Assembly (NCBI GenBank): GCA_029339195.1
Contig: JAPTJF010000044.1
Span: 1-64,000, forward strand
DNA from: Micractinium sp. NFX-FRZ
Taxonomy: Eukaryota > Chlorophyta > Trebouxiophyceae > Chlorellales > Chlorellaceae
Direction: 5' to 3'
Length of the DNA stretch: 64,000 bases
Below, one piece after another: positions 42,122 to 54,900 of this stretch. The translations under genes were made by a program, and so were the position numbers. Numbering within the stretch: position 1 is the stretch's first letter; each line of letters begins with the position of its first letter. The notes below the pieces were generated by a model. That model ran no database searches, was not told the DNA's origin, and was given only the letters and a program-made list of their open reading frames with translations.

Positions 42122-45100
42122 CTATGAGAAGCCCAGCGCCTGCCCGACGTCTGAAGGAGCCTTGTTCAACTTGGCATCTAGGACAGACCCCACGACCTGC
42201 AGGCAGGCAGGGCGGCAATCAGTCAGCCAGGGGAGCAGCATGAGCTCGGTTGCATCACAGGCCACCGCCTGGCGGGCACCAGGGTGGGATGGCAGGCGGC
42301 GGACCTGCAGGCCAAACGGCTTGGGCGGGCAGGGTGGATCTGGCATTAATACGGACGCAGCAGGAGGGGAAGGCGTTGGCAAAGCTGCCTCATAGGGCGG
42401 GGCAGGCACAGGATGGGGCCACACTCACCAAGCAGGCCAGCAGCGCGCCATTGATGAGGAGGAACATGTAGCTGCTGCTGGGGCTTTCCCTGCAACAGCG
42501 GACAGGAGGGAGGCTTTCTGAGGTTGCACGAATTGCGGCACAGGGAGGCCCATAGGGGAGGGCGCAGAAGTGGCTGGCGGGATGCCTGCAGCTGCAAGCA
42601 GGACAGGTGGGACAGGAGCACACATGCCCGTCCCTCTTCACGTCCAAGTCAGCTCTGCCCTGCAGCAGCTTTGCGCTGACCTGCTTACCGCTGGGCTTCT
42701 GCTCAGCCCTGCTGTGCCTCCCTCCCTCCCTCCCCCACACAGCCCCGCCAACCCCCCACCCTCCTCTCCCGGTCCTGCCCTCCCTCACACAGCCCCTGCC
42801 CACCTCTCTCACCTCTCCCAGTCCCTCCCTCCCTCCCTCCTCTCTCCGTTCCTCACACGTTGCCCCCACCCCCGCCCACCTCTCCCAGTCCCTCACTCCC
42901 TTCTCCCCCCCACCCCTCCCCGCTCTTCACACATTGCCCCCGCCACCCCCCGCCACCGCCCCCCCACCTCTCTCGGAAGTTGGGGCGCGCCACCAGCGTG
43001 TGCTCGTAGATGGAGGCCGGCAGGACGGGCACCACCAGGGAGTAGCCTCGGTCCAGCAGCATGGAGGCGTTGGAGGGGGACAGCGAGGCGGCAATGTCCA
43101 CCAGCTGGCGGGAGAGGGAGGCGACGCGGGCGGGGGCGGCGCCGGGTGCCGGCGCAGCGTCTGCAGGGGGCGGGTGGGGAGGGGGGTACACCACAGGGCG
43201 GGGCGGCGGCAGTGATGTGGCGTGGGGATGGAGGCAGTTCGGTGGGTGGGTGGGTGGGTGAGGAAGAGGGCTTGCCGAAGCGCGTGGCAAGGAATATAGT
43301 GCTGGCTGGGAAGCTAGGGAGAAGCCGTCCCCTCCCCTGCCCCACCCCACCTTACCCAACCACGAGCCGTCCCACAGCCCCTTTCACGGCACCCTGCCAC
43401 AGCGCCCTGCCTCACCTGCCTCTCCCCCCTCGGCCTGCTGCTCCTGCTGCTTCGTGTCCAACTGTGCCTCCTGAGCCAACTGATCCACCAGGGAAGCCTC
43501 AGACGCGCTCCTGCTGCCCCCACTGCTGCTGCTGCTGCTGCCCCCACTGCTGCTGTTGCTTGTGATGGCGTCGCCGCCGTTGCCGCCCCTGTGGCGGGCC
43601 CCTGCTGCGCGCTGCGCATCCCCCTCCGCCCCCTCCGCCGCCTCCTCCTCCTCCTCCTCCCCGTCTGAGAACTCAAAATGTGCGGTGCTGGCAAAGGGGG
43701 TCATGCCTCGCAGCTCGTGTGACAGCCTGCGGAACAGGAGGCGGCGGATTTGGGGGTGGTGGGAGGATCGAGACGGGGAGCACACCGCCAAGGATGTGCA
43801 GGAGAGGGGCAGGTTGAAGAGAGAGGCAGGCTTCACATTTAGGCGTCCATGCTTGTCCTCACAGCCACAGCATGTGCCGCGGGGGATCTGTGGGGCTACC
43901 CAGAACACACGGCACTCGCCTGACGGGGACGGTAGGCCCCATCCCGCCGTCGCCGCTGCTTGCCCACTCTGGCGCCAGATGGTGGTGGTGCCCGCTGTGC
44001 CTGCTGTGGTCGTGGTGGTGCCGGCTGTGCCTGCCATGGTGGTGGTGGTGCCCGCTGTGGTCGTGGTGGTGGCGCCGGTGCCCGCTCAACCGCACCTCTG
44101 CTATGGTGGGCAGCTCCCAGGCTGCAATGCTGAGGGAGGCAAGGCCCGCCTCCCCACCGCCAGCCCCCCCTGCAGCCCCTTCGCCGCCCAGCTCAAAGGG
44201 CGAAGGCAGCCCAAGCGCCAGCCCAACCGCGGCACCCAGGTGTGAGGAGAGGTGCAGGCTGCCGCGACGCTCTAAACTGCCCCGCTGCATGCCCTGGTGG
44301 CTGCCACCTGGCAGCAGCTGCTCCACGTCAGCGCCAGTCAGCGAGGTGAGGCGCTGCAGGGCCATGGATTGCGCTCGAGGCAGCTCCAACATGCGCCACC
44401 CGCCTGCACGCGCAACACCCCAGGGGTGGATGCAGCAGCGGCACTGAAGGGGCAGGCCAGGCGCAGGCTGGCGCTGGCGCAGCGCAGGTCGAGTGCTCAG
44501 GCAGAGTGCAGCATGCGCCACGCAGCTGCACCCAGCGCACTTAGTCAGGGGCTGAGAGACGGGCATACTTGCTGGCAAGTGCACAACCGCTGAAGAGCAG
44601 GAGGCACCCCTGATCTGGGCCTCGCACTCGTGCCCTCACAAGAGTAATCAACAGAACCCGCCCCATGGCCAGCCCCCTGTGCACGGCCCGCCCCGCCCGC
44701 CCCTCATCCCACCACCCACCAAGGTCGTCATTGGGGTGGGTCACCGGCTGCAGCGCTGGCGCCAGCTGGTGCGAGTGCTGGCGGGCCAGGGCGGAGGCTG
44801 CAGCTGCTGCGCTGGCAGGGGCCATGTGGCCCGAGGCATCCAGCAGCACAGACACGCTTTGGGGGGCGGTGTAGGTGCGCTCCGGAAGGATCATGCCTGT
44901 GAGTAGGGCCGAGCTGTGGAGCACGGCATCCACACGGCCCTGCAGCCCAAACCGGCCAACATTGGACAGCCGGCTGTGCTGGTGCGCGCCGCCGGCGCCC
45001 CAGCCGGCCTCTGGTGCGAGTGCCTGCAGCAAGGGATGGGGGACAGGGGGCGGGCGTCACGCATCCGTGCTGCCAGGTGGCTGGCACACACACATGGGGG

Positions 45101-45270
45101 TGCTGAGCAGGCACCTTCGCTTGTGACTGGGCACTGAAGCTGCTGCCTGTGCAGAGGGTGTACTGTGGATCAGGCCACCCTGCCTCACCACACACCTGAG
45201 AGTGCTGCCTGCTGCTGGCGGGCCCGCCGCTGCCATTGTCGGAGCGGCGCAGGCTGTCCACACGCCGCAA

Positions 45271-45318
<48 letters not shown>

Positions 45319-45905
45319 CCGCTGCCCGCTGCAACGCCAGAGATGTCTCCAATCCCGATGACAACGTGCCTGGCCTGTGGGGCCTGCCCCCCGGCCGGCC
45401 CCCAAAGTGGTGTGTCGAAGCTGGGCCGTTGCGGGCGCGGCGGGCGGGGAGCATGGGGCCCCGTCAGATCCAAGCTGGCGCTGCGCTGCGCATGAGGTGA
45501 CGTCATCCAATGCTGCGGCCCTCCTGCAAAGGGCCTGGTTGCGCCGTCGCTCGTCCGGGTGGGGGCGTAGAGCTCCACCCCCGTGGGCTGCACATTTGGG
45601 GCGGGGGGGAGATGGGGAGGCACCTGAACTGGGCGCCGCAGACGGCAAGCGCCGCTCCCTGCTGCACAGGCTGCACAGGGGATGAGCTTGTTGATGCATT
45701 ATAAGCCAATCAAGTAGCACTGTGTCTGCCTGTTCTGCTGCTCACCGCAACAGGCGCGTCCTCTGGAATGATGTCGGGCAGGCCGGCGCCGGCGGCGCCT
45801 CCAAAGGGCGACAGCCCCGCGTGCAGCGAGCGCTCAAAGGACGGGCGCAGGCGAGCGGCGGGAGCTGCCACGTGCACGTGTGCTGCCTGGAGGGCGGAGC
45901 TTGGG

Positions 45906-45937
<32 letters not shown>

Positions 45938-48900
45938 AGCGGGGGCGAAGAAGGCAGACTGTGCTGCCAGCGCAACTGCACTTTGGCTCCCTGGTTCCCC
46001 CTCGGGCGCTGCACCAGCCTGCTGAGCATCCACCGGTGGGCTGCCAGCAGCGTGGCGGTGAAGGTGGCGTGAAATGAGCTCCAGGCTGCCCCGGAAGCAG
46101 CCGGCGCCGCGGTGGTGCGACCCCCCTGCCTCTTCTGAGCCCGGGATGCTGAGCTGGTGGGAGGCGCTGCGCTGGGCGGCATGCTGGGAGGCGTGCCCCA
46201 AGCTGCCGGCGCGCGCCCGCACTTGTGTGGGGTCAGCAAACGGGTCCCACACTATCTTCCATCCCGCCTCGGTCTCCACCCTGCTCGCAGGCAGGCAGGC
46301 AGGCAGGCAGGCAGGCGGTTGGGCAGGGGAGGCGTGGGGGCAGGGGCACACGGACGGCGCATGAGGTGCATGCTGCTGCACGTGCTGTGGTCTGGCAGCG
46401 ACCGGCGGCAGCAAGCATAGCGCAAAGGCCGGCAGCGGCCTGTCGGGGCGCATCCGGCTTGCTGTGCACATTCACTCAAGCAGTGTGCACATACGTTCAA
46501 CAAGCGGGTGCTGTGCCAGCATGGCAGGCAATGGCCGAGCAGCTGGAGTGCTGCACGTGCGTGCACACCGTGCTGCACGTGCGTGCACACCTGGGCAGCA
46601 GGGTGTAGATGGGCGGCCAGATGCACAGCAGGATGAGGGAGCCCCAGGCGATGGCGGAGAGGAACACCATGATCTGCCAGGTGCTGCAGCCGGGGAGGGC
46701 AGGACGGCAGGGCCGACGTGGAGCGGGAGGGTGGGATGAGAGGGAGGGAGGGAGGGTGGCAGAGGCGCGTGCAGGCGCTGGGGATGCTTGCAGGGGGCGG
46801 CGGCTTTGGGCGACACGGGTAATGGATGGGTTTGACGTGGGAACACAGGGGGCAGCACTGCTCCTGCAGGAGCGATGTGTGTGTGCTGGAGCCATGCCAG
46901 CCGGGTGGATGCAACTGCCACACCTGCCTGCCTGCCTGCCTCAGCAGGGGCCCCAGTTGGGAGCGGCGCCCCACCCCAGTGCCCCGCTGGTGCCCGCCCG
47001 TCTCCCCAGCGCGCGGCACCGCCCCACCTGTAAGCCCCCGTGGCCGCCTGCACCACAAAGTGCAGCGTCCCCGCCAGGAATGCCGCGCAGTACAGCAGGT
47101 GTGGCCACGTCACTCCAAGCGCTTTCCTGAGGGCCTCCCAGCGCGACTCCCGCTCCTTGTCCTTGCTGGTGACCTGGCGCCAGCAATGCAGGGGCGGGTG
47201 GGTGCGGCCACGTGAGTGTGGGTACAGCAGGAGGCAGCGCTTGGCTTGCGGGCTTCCCACCACGTGGATGTATCCGCTGCCCAAGGTGCGCCCAGCCAAG
47301 GTCCAGCCGTACCGCCTGGTCCCACCCTCGGGGCTGCCGCCGCCCTGGCTGTGCCCTCCCAGCGGCCTGCCCCCTGCAGCGCACCGTGAACCCAATCTCA
47401 AAGTTGAAGAGCCGCTTCACCAGGGGGTTCTCCGCCACCAGCACCTTCCAAATGGCTTTCAGGTGGTTTGGCGCCATCCACACCCACATCTGGGATGGGC
47501 AGCGTTTGGGAGGAGCGTGGGTGTGGAGGTGGCTGTCAGACCGTCTGTCAGGCACGCGCCCAGAGGAGGCAAGGCTTCATGGCACAGGCGGGCGACCAGC
47601 TGTGTGCAACTGTAGCCACATGCCGTGCTCCAGCCAGGCGCAGCCAGTGTGTTCCGGCAGCCTCACCGCTGGGACATGAAGCCGGGACATGAAGCCGGGA
47701 ACCCCAGCCGCCCACCCCGCCCCACTCCACCTGACCCACCTGGGAGCCCCGCCACAGCTCTTGGGAGCCCCTCTCGGTGCCGCTGTGCAGGTGCAGCATC
47801 ATGATGCGGTTGCAGAGGTACCAGGTGCCAAAGAAGGCGGTGAACTTCCACATATGTGAGCTGCAGCATTGATTCACGATGCAGAGGAGGGTGGACAGGT
47901 GGGCTTGGGAACCAGAGGTGCAGCGCGTGCTGACACGGCTTCGAGGGCATGGGTGGAGAGGGGGGCGGGCGTGCAGGCAGCGGCACGTGGTGGCCCAGCA
48001 GAAAGCAGGCATGCTGGCGGATCGGGTGTGAGGAGCAGGAGTGCAGGGAGGAAGTTGGGCGGGCACCAGGGCACCCAGGGCACACACAGGGGGCACGCTT
48101 CCCCCAGGTTGTTGCCGGTGCGCTCCATTGACCACCACCCCTAGCTTGCGGGCTGAGCGGGCTGTGCATGCTGCCTCCAGTTGCTGCCCTGAACTTGCTT
48201 AGCACTCACCAGACCATGGGGGAGACCTGGGTGAACAGGAAGACGATGGGCACCACAGCCATGAAGATGGTGCTCACCGCCAGCCTGGCAGCGGGGCGAT
48301 GACGTGGCGGGGGGGGCAGCGAGCGGGTCAGCAACAGCGGGCTGTTGTGTCTGGCGGCAGCAGGAGCAGAAATGCAGCCAGCAGAAGCAGCAGTTGCAGG
48401 AGGAGATGTATGGTGAGGTGGGCAGCACACGGGGGCAATAGGAGTGCTGCTGTGGCGGGGCCGAGTGGGCAGCTGAGACGCGCATCCGCCGGCCCCGTTG
48501 GTATCAATACTCAAGGTATCAAGACCCCAAACTGCCTGCCTCACCAGTGGTGCGCCGCAGCTTCAAAAAACAGCACCGCCTGAGGCACAGTCAGGCCCAC
48601 CTGCAGCAGCCATGTGCACGAGTTTGATGAGGCGTTGGAGCAGGAGCGGGAGCACGGGAGGCTGCCCCAGGGGAGGGCCGTTGAGACGCGCCCATCCCCC
48701 ACCCGCCCGGCCTGGCTGCCTGATTGCTGCAGTGTCACACAACGGTTAGCAGGGTGTCGTCCCTGCCCAGCCCCCTCCCACGCCCTATGTCTCGCAGCCC
48801 CCTCCCTCCACGCACAGCCGTCCACCCACCAGGCGGAGAGGACTGTCCTTCATCAGAATCTGCAGCGCCCCCATGGCCCAGCGCAGACGCTGTGTCATCA

Positions 48901-51900
48901 CGTCGGCGATGTGGTCGGGGGCCATCCCAAACGACAGGCGCTCGTTGAGGTACCTGCCAGGGGAGAAGGAGAAATGCTAAAGATGAGACAGCGGGGTTGG
49001 CCCAAGCCAGGCCTGCCGCTCACACACGCAAGGGTGGCTGTGGTAGCAGGGTCACTCGGATGGGCATGCAAGGCTTCAGGTAGGCGACAGGGCAGGGCTG
49101 GGCCAAGTGGGCAGGGCGAGGCGGATTGGGTGTGGGGTGAAGAGGAGACGGAGGCTGCTGGCAGGCAGTATGATAACGCTGCTCCTACGACTGGTGGGAA
49201 GGCGTGCGGCGGAACGAGCAGGTGGCGCAGGTGGCCCCGCTGCGCAGCATGCACAGCACGTCATAGCATGCATGGCGCGCCACGGCCTCGCATGGCTGCC
49301 CAGCATGCACGGCGTGGCGCGACCGCACATGGCTGCGCAGCATGCACAGCATGCACAGCGGCCTCACATGGTGGCCATCCGGGCGCTCATCAGGGTCATG
49401 GCTGTGTTGTAGTCCTCGGTGATGGAGCCTGGGGGGAGGAGGGGGAGAGATGCGGTGAAAGGGGGGAGGAGGGAGGGGGGGTGCGCAGCGGGACGGGCAA
49501 AGGGAGAGATGGAGGGAAGGAGGGAGGAGGGAGGAGGAGTATGAGGCGCACACAGGCACGCTGTGCAGCCGAATGGCGTGGCCTGGTGGCGCCCAGACAG
49601 CTGCGCAGAGGTGCAGCACATAGGTTGGCGCTCAGCCGCGGGAGGCGCAGCTGTTGGTGCAGCGGGCGCTGCGGCCGCGATGAAGGAGGGGGGTGCCCGA
49701 CCGGGGAGGCGAAGGGAGGGATGGGAGGGGGCGGCGACGGGAGGCATGGCGTGCAGCCGATTGCTGTGCTTTGGTGGCGCCCAGACAGCTGTGCAGAGGC
49801 ACGGCACATAGGTTGGTGCTGGCGCCCCCCAGCTGCCTGTCCGCTGCCGCATGACACCGCCCTGGTTGGTTCACCTCAGGAACAGGCTCTTCCCCAGCAG
49901 CAGCAGGCAGGCTGCCCGGTCAGCTGGGCCCTCACCGTAGGCCTGCCCTCCGATGGATACCAGCACGTCCCGGCGAAACACCACGCCTGCATGAGGCGTG
50001 GGTGGGTGTGTCTGTCGGGCAAAGAGGTGGGGTAGGGTGGGCAGATTTTGTTTGAGTGGATAAGGGTGGGCGACACTCGAAAGCAGTGCTGCCCAAGCCA
50101 TGCGTGTGTCATGTGCCGCATGTTTTGGACAGTGGGATGAGCACGGCGAGCAGTGCTGAGCTGCTTTCGGTGTTGAGAAGTTGTTTGACATGCACCGCCG
50201 GTGCCAGCAAGTGCTGCGCCGGGCAACGTGGCAGGCAGGAAGAATACAACGACGGCGGCTGAGTCAGCAGCGGGGCACCTGTGCCGCAGCAGGGCGCAGC
50301 GCCGATGCCGTCGCGGCCCTGCAGCATCGGCCCTGCGGGTGTTGTGGGCACAGATCGAAGTATGGCAGTGAATGTGTCAGTAATAGCAAAACGTTTTGGC
50401 TGGATGAAGCGGTCACGGAGCTGTGCGTGGTGCCAGCGCAGCGCCCTCCACCACGCGTGCAGCAGCGCACAGCTCAGGAAGCTGACTTACCATAGAAGAA
50501 GCGTGCGCAGTGCACCTGCACATCCATCCAGGGCAGGAGAGGGCAGCAGAAGCACGCAAGTCAGGGACAGGGCAGGTGGCGTGTCATTTTGCCAGCACAA
50601 ACCAGGGTGCATCCTGCTGCTTGCCCGCCTGCCTGCCCGCCTGCCTGCCTCCTCCCCACCCGTCCCTGGCCCCCCTCCCCCGCTTCTCCCCGCAGCCCAT
50701 CCGCCAGCTCAGCCCCAGCTCACACGCACCATTGGGTCGGCGGCATCCACGTTCCAAAAGTCTTGCGGTGTCTGCAGGAACGCTGCCTTGGCTTTGGGCA
50801 TCCAGGCTGCCTTGTTGGCCCGCCCAGCCCCCTCTTCTGAGGAGCGCCCCGCTGCAGGGCTGGCCAGCCCTGCTGGGGAGGGTGTGGGGGCGACGCTCCC
50901 CTGCCGGCGCTTCCACCACAGCTGGGGCAGCTGCGGCTGCTGCGGCGGCTGCGGCGGCGGCTGGGGCGGCTGGGGCTGCGTCACCCCAAGGGGCGAGCCC
51001 TGGGTGTCTGCTGGGCGGTAAAAGTGCCCGATGGTTCTCTCCAGGAAGTCGGGGTGCACGACTGCGGCATGCCGGGCAGCGGTGCTAGGTGGGTGATGCC
51101 AACAGACGGCACGTTTCTGTGTGGCTGCATGAGTTGACCCACGCTGCGTGCTGACGTGGCGACTTGCTGGGCAGGCAGCACGGCGAGCTGGACGGTGGGC
51201 AGGCACGCATAACAGCAACTGCGGCAGCCAGGCAGCAGGCATGCTCTTACTCATGTCGCAGTCTAGCACCAGGATGTATTCGCCCTGCCAGGCAGGGAAG
51301 GGATGTGCAAGGCAGGGCAGGGATGGGCAAGGGAGATCGCGTTGACCAGCAGCCAGAGGGGGGGGGCTGCACAGTCGCAGAACGAGCTGGAGGCCTCGCA
51401 GAGACAAGCGAGATGAGCGCTGCACACCTCAGGCTGCCACACACATGCCGCCTGCACAGCTAAGGCCCTGGCGCAGCCTGCGCAGGCTCCTTGTAAACAC
51501 ACACACCAACCTGCCCTGTGTGCCCCCTGCAGCTGCAGCTGCCTCAGAGGGCGAGGATCCAACAGAACACTGGGGCCGCAGCGGGCGGAGGGAGCGGAAA
51601 GCAAGTCTTCAGAGGCGCACCTGGCCGGGCCCCTCCTTGAGGAGGCAGGAGTTGATGTTGCCCACCTTGGCGTGGTGCGGCACGCCCTTGGCCTTCTCCC
51701 TTGCCACATACACAATGTTGGCCTCTCTCTGCACATGTGAAAAGGCATGGCATGTGGGGAGCAGGGGCGGCCAGAGACGTACGCGGCGCCCTGCCCGCCC
51801 CTCCTACCCTCCTGCCCAAAACCTGCCCTGCCCTGCGCTGCATGCTGTGGCAACTTATAGGTTTAAAAGCCAAACAGCAACTGCTTCACTGCACCAGGCT

Positions 51901-54900
51901 GAACTGCTCACCCCAACGCTGGCTGCAAACTAACTAGTGACGCCAGGCCTGTCACCCCCCTGCATGCACTTGCATTGCAACAACCCTGCAGGTGCAACCC
52001 CTACTGACCCAGCCTGTGGCGCCCACCTGCACGTACTTGCACTTTAACCCTGCAGATGCATATCCAGCAAAGGCAGGCTGTGCCCCCACCTGCATGTACT
52101 TGCACTGGTGCTTCAGCTTGCGCACCAGGCGCGCCATGACGGGGCGCTTGCTGTCGTCCAGAATGTGCACCGTCAGCCTGGCGGCGCGGGGATGCAGGCA
52201 TCCGAGTTGCGTCAGCTGCTTATTGGCTTATTCCTGCCTTGCACACCGATACTACAAGCTGGCGCCTGCACAACCCGGTTCTCGCTCACTCACTTGCTTC
52301 CGGGCCAGTTCATGTTGAGGGCGGCAATGGCGGTTGGCTCCACAATGTCGGGTGGCTCTGCAGCACAGCAGGAGCACAGCACAGCACAGCATGGCACTGC
52401 ACGTCGGCTGGGGCACAGGGCGGCAAGGTGTGCCAGCGGTGGCAACAAAGCACACGCTGTAACCAGTGCCCCTGCTTAGCAATTCCCTGGCACGACTGTG
52501 ACCTGCACTGCCGAACGGACAAGTGGGACCCCGTTCATCCCTTCAGCCCTGGGCGCCCCACCAGAGTAGGTGCAAATGAACACGTCTGCATGGCACGGAG
52601 ACAGGAGACACAGGGGCAGTAGGGGCAGAAGAGTCTCAGCAAGCTCAGCATGTGATGCCGGCAGGAGGGCGTGCAGGTGTGGGTGGCCGCCGCTGTGCAG
52701 ACAAGTGCGAGTGAGGGCGGGCGGGGAGAGCCTGAAGTGCAGGGAGGGCGCCCACCGACGTGCGGCACGCGCTCCGCTGGCAGCATCTCGTGCACGCGCC
52801 GCTGTGGGCGCTCGATCATGCAGAAGAGGCTGGTGACGAAGCAGTAGGAGAGGCAGTACGCCGAAAACTCGGCCAGCCTGCGGCAGCCGAGCACACACAT
52901 CGGGTGTGCGGGTGGGCAGCAGGGCAGAGCGGAGCCGGGGCACCGGCGGGGCAGCCCATGAACGTTGCACGCTGATCGACGATCATCGGGATTTAAGGCA
53001 GCGCTGTGGTGTGCTGGGTAAGGGCCTGGGGTGCGGAGCAGACATCCCAGCGCGGCGCCGGCTCACCAGAAGGGGATGGAGTAGAAATAGTAGTAGCCGG
53101 GGCGCAGCGTGCGCAGCGCGCGCCAGACGAGGTAACACCCCCCAAGCACCTGCGGCAGCGGGAGTGCTCGCTGGGCGGAGCTGCTCCGTCACTTGCTGCA
53201 GGGCAAGCAAACAGAGAGGGCTGTCCAAGGCAGCCCTTGAATAACTACCCACCCTGGGTGGTGGGCCACATGGCCGTTGACAACCTACCTGTGTGAGGAT
53301 GGCCAGCGGGCGGAACAGGCGTGTCTCCGGCCGGGGCACCGTGCCTGCAAGCGACAGAGGGTGGTGTGAGACACATGACCCGGGGTGATCTGCAACCGAC
53401 GCACTGCAGGGGTGCCTCTTCCCCTCCCCCTCCTCTCCTCTTCGGCACAGCCAAGCATGCCCAAGGGCGGGCCTAGCTGCTGCTGTCGATTCACAAAGGC
53501 ATCATCCATAGCACACACAGCCGATAATCCAGCTGCCCGCGCACCTTGCGTGCCCCACCCCTCGAAGCCGCGCTCTGTCAGCCGCTGCAGGGCCGCTGCC
53601 GCGCGCGCCTTGGCGGTCGCCGCCCCTCCGTGCACGCTGCGCTGCTCAAACCCCTCGCCCCCGGCCGACACGTTGACCCTAATAGGTCCTCCCCCTGCCG
53701 CTCGCTCAATGGCTCCCCCATCCGCTGCTGTAGCTGCCCCTGCCGCCGCCCCGCCGCCGCCCCCGCCGCCCTGCCCCGCCTCCATGGCAGCCAGCTGGCG
53801 CCCGCGGCTGCGGCTGCGGCGCATGGTGGCTGCCCGCTTGAGGGCATCTGTCACATGCAGGCTTATGAGCTCCTCTTTGCTGGGTATCTTAGGAGCCGGC
53901 TCCAGTGGGGTGCCAGCTTGAATCGTGGCTTCAAACCATGGGCTGCCGTGCACCGCAAATCCAGCAAAGGGTGAGGCATCGGGGCCGCCATCACTGGGCA
54001 TGGCAGCCTCGCCGCCGGTGGCCGCTGCCTCGCTGCCCGGCTTGCCGCCGGCGTCTGCTGCTTCACTGCCTGGCTTGCCGCCGGCGTCCGCTGCCTCGCT
54101 GCCTGGCTTGCCGTCGCTGCTGATGGTTGTGCTGCCGCCCTCAGAGGCTGCTGCAGCTGCTGCCACGGCCTTCAAGTAGCCAGCCAGCGCGTGGTGCCCC
54201 GTCTTGGATGCCACATCACTCGGCAGCGCCCCTGCACGGTGATAATGAGCACAAGCAACATGCGTAAGGCCGAAATTACCCCTGGCCTGCTGCCCCACAC
54301 TCTGCCAGTTTCCCCCCTGCCCCTTGCGTCAATGCTCCGCAGGCGCGGGCAGACACAGCGGGCGCAGCGGTCCACGCAGGCACAGCAGACATAGGAGCAG
54401 GCATGGCAGGCGCAGCAGCACCCACGAGGCCGGCACTGATGCACACTGGTCAGCACCGCTTGCCGGCCCGCCTGCTCACCCAGGGCATTTGCCGCACACG
54501 GGTCGGCCCCCCACGCCAGCAGCGCCTGCGCGCACTCCAGGCTGCCGCTGCCGGCTGCATAGTGCAGGGCTGTGTCGTTCCACCCGTCCTGCTTCATGCG
54601 TGTGTGGTCGGCGCCCCGCTTGAGCAGCCACACCACTGCGCCTGCAGCGGGGCAGGCAGGCAGGCGGCCCCTCGGCACGAGTTGCAGGTGAGCGGGGATG
54701 CAGTAACTTGTTTCAGCGCAGCCAGGCGTGTTGTGTTGAGCACATTTGCGGAGGCTGCAGGTGGGTGTCCGCAGTCGGATGCCCCACTGGCTGCGCACTC
54801 GAGCTGCCCGGTACCTGGGTGCTTCTGTACCGCAGCGGCATGCGGGCGGTGAAGCCGTTGAGGTCAGCATCCACCTGCGCACAGCAGGCAATTAGGGGGG

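Noticed and set aside
51952..52170. Unspliced minus-strand frame KHQCKYMQVGAQPAF... as a separate small gene
   Set aside because: It is the CesA-like exon read into its intron. The Cys/Lys repeats are exon echoes, not a new peptide gene.
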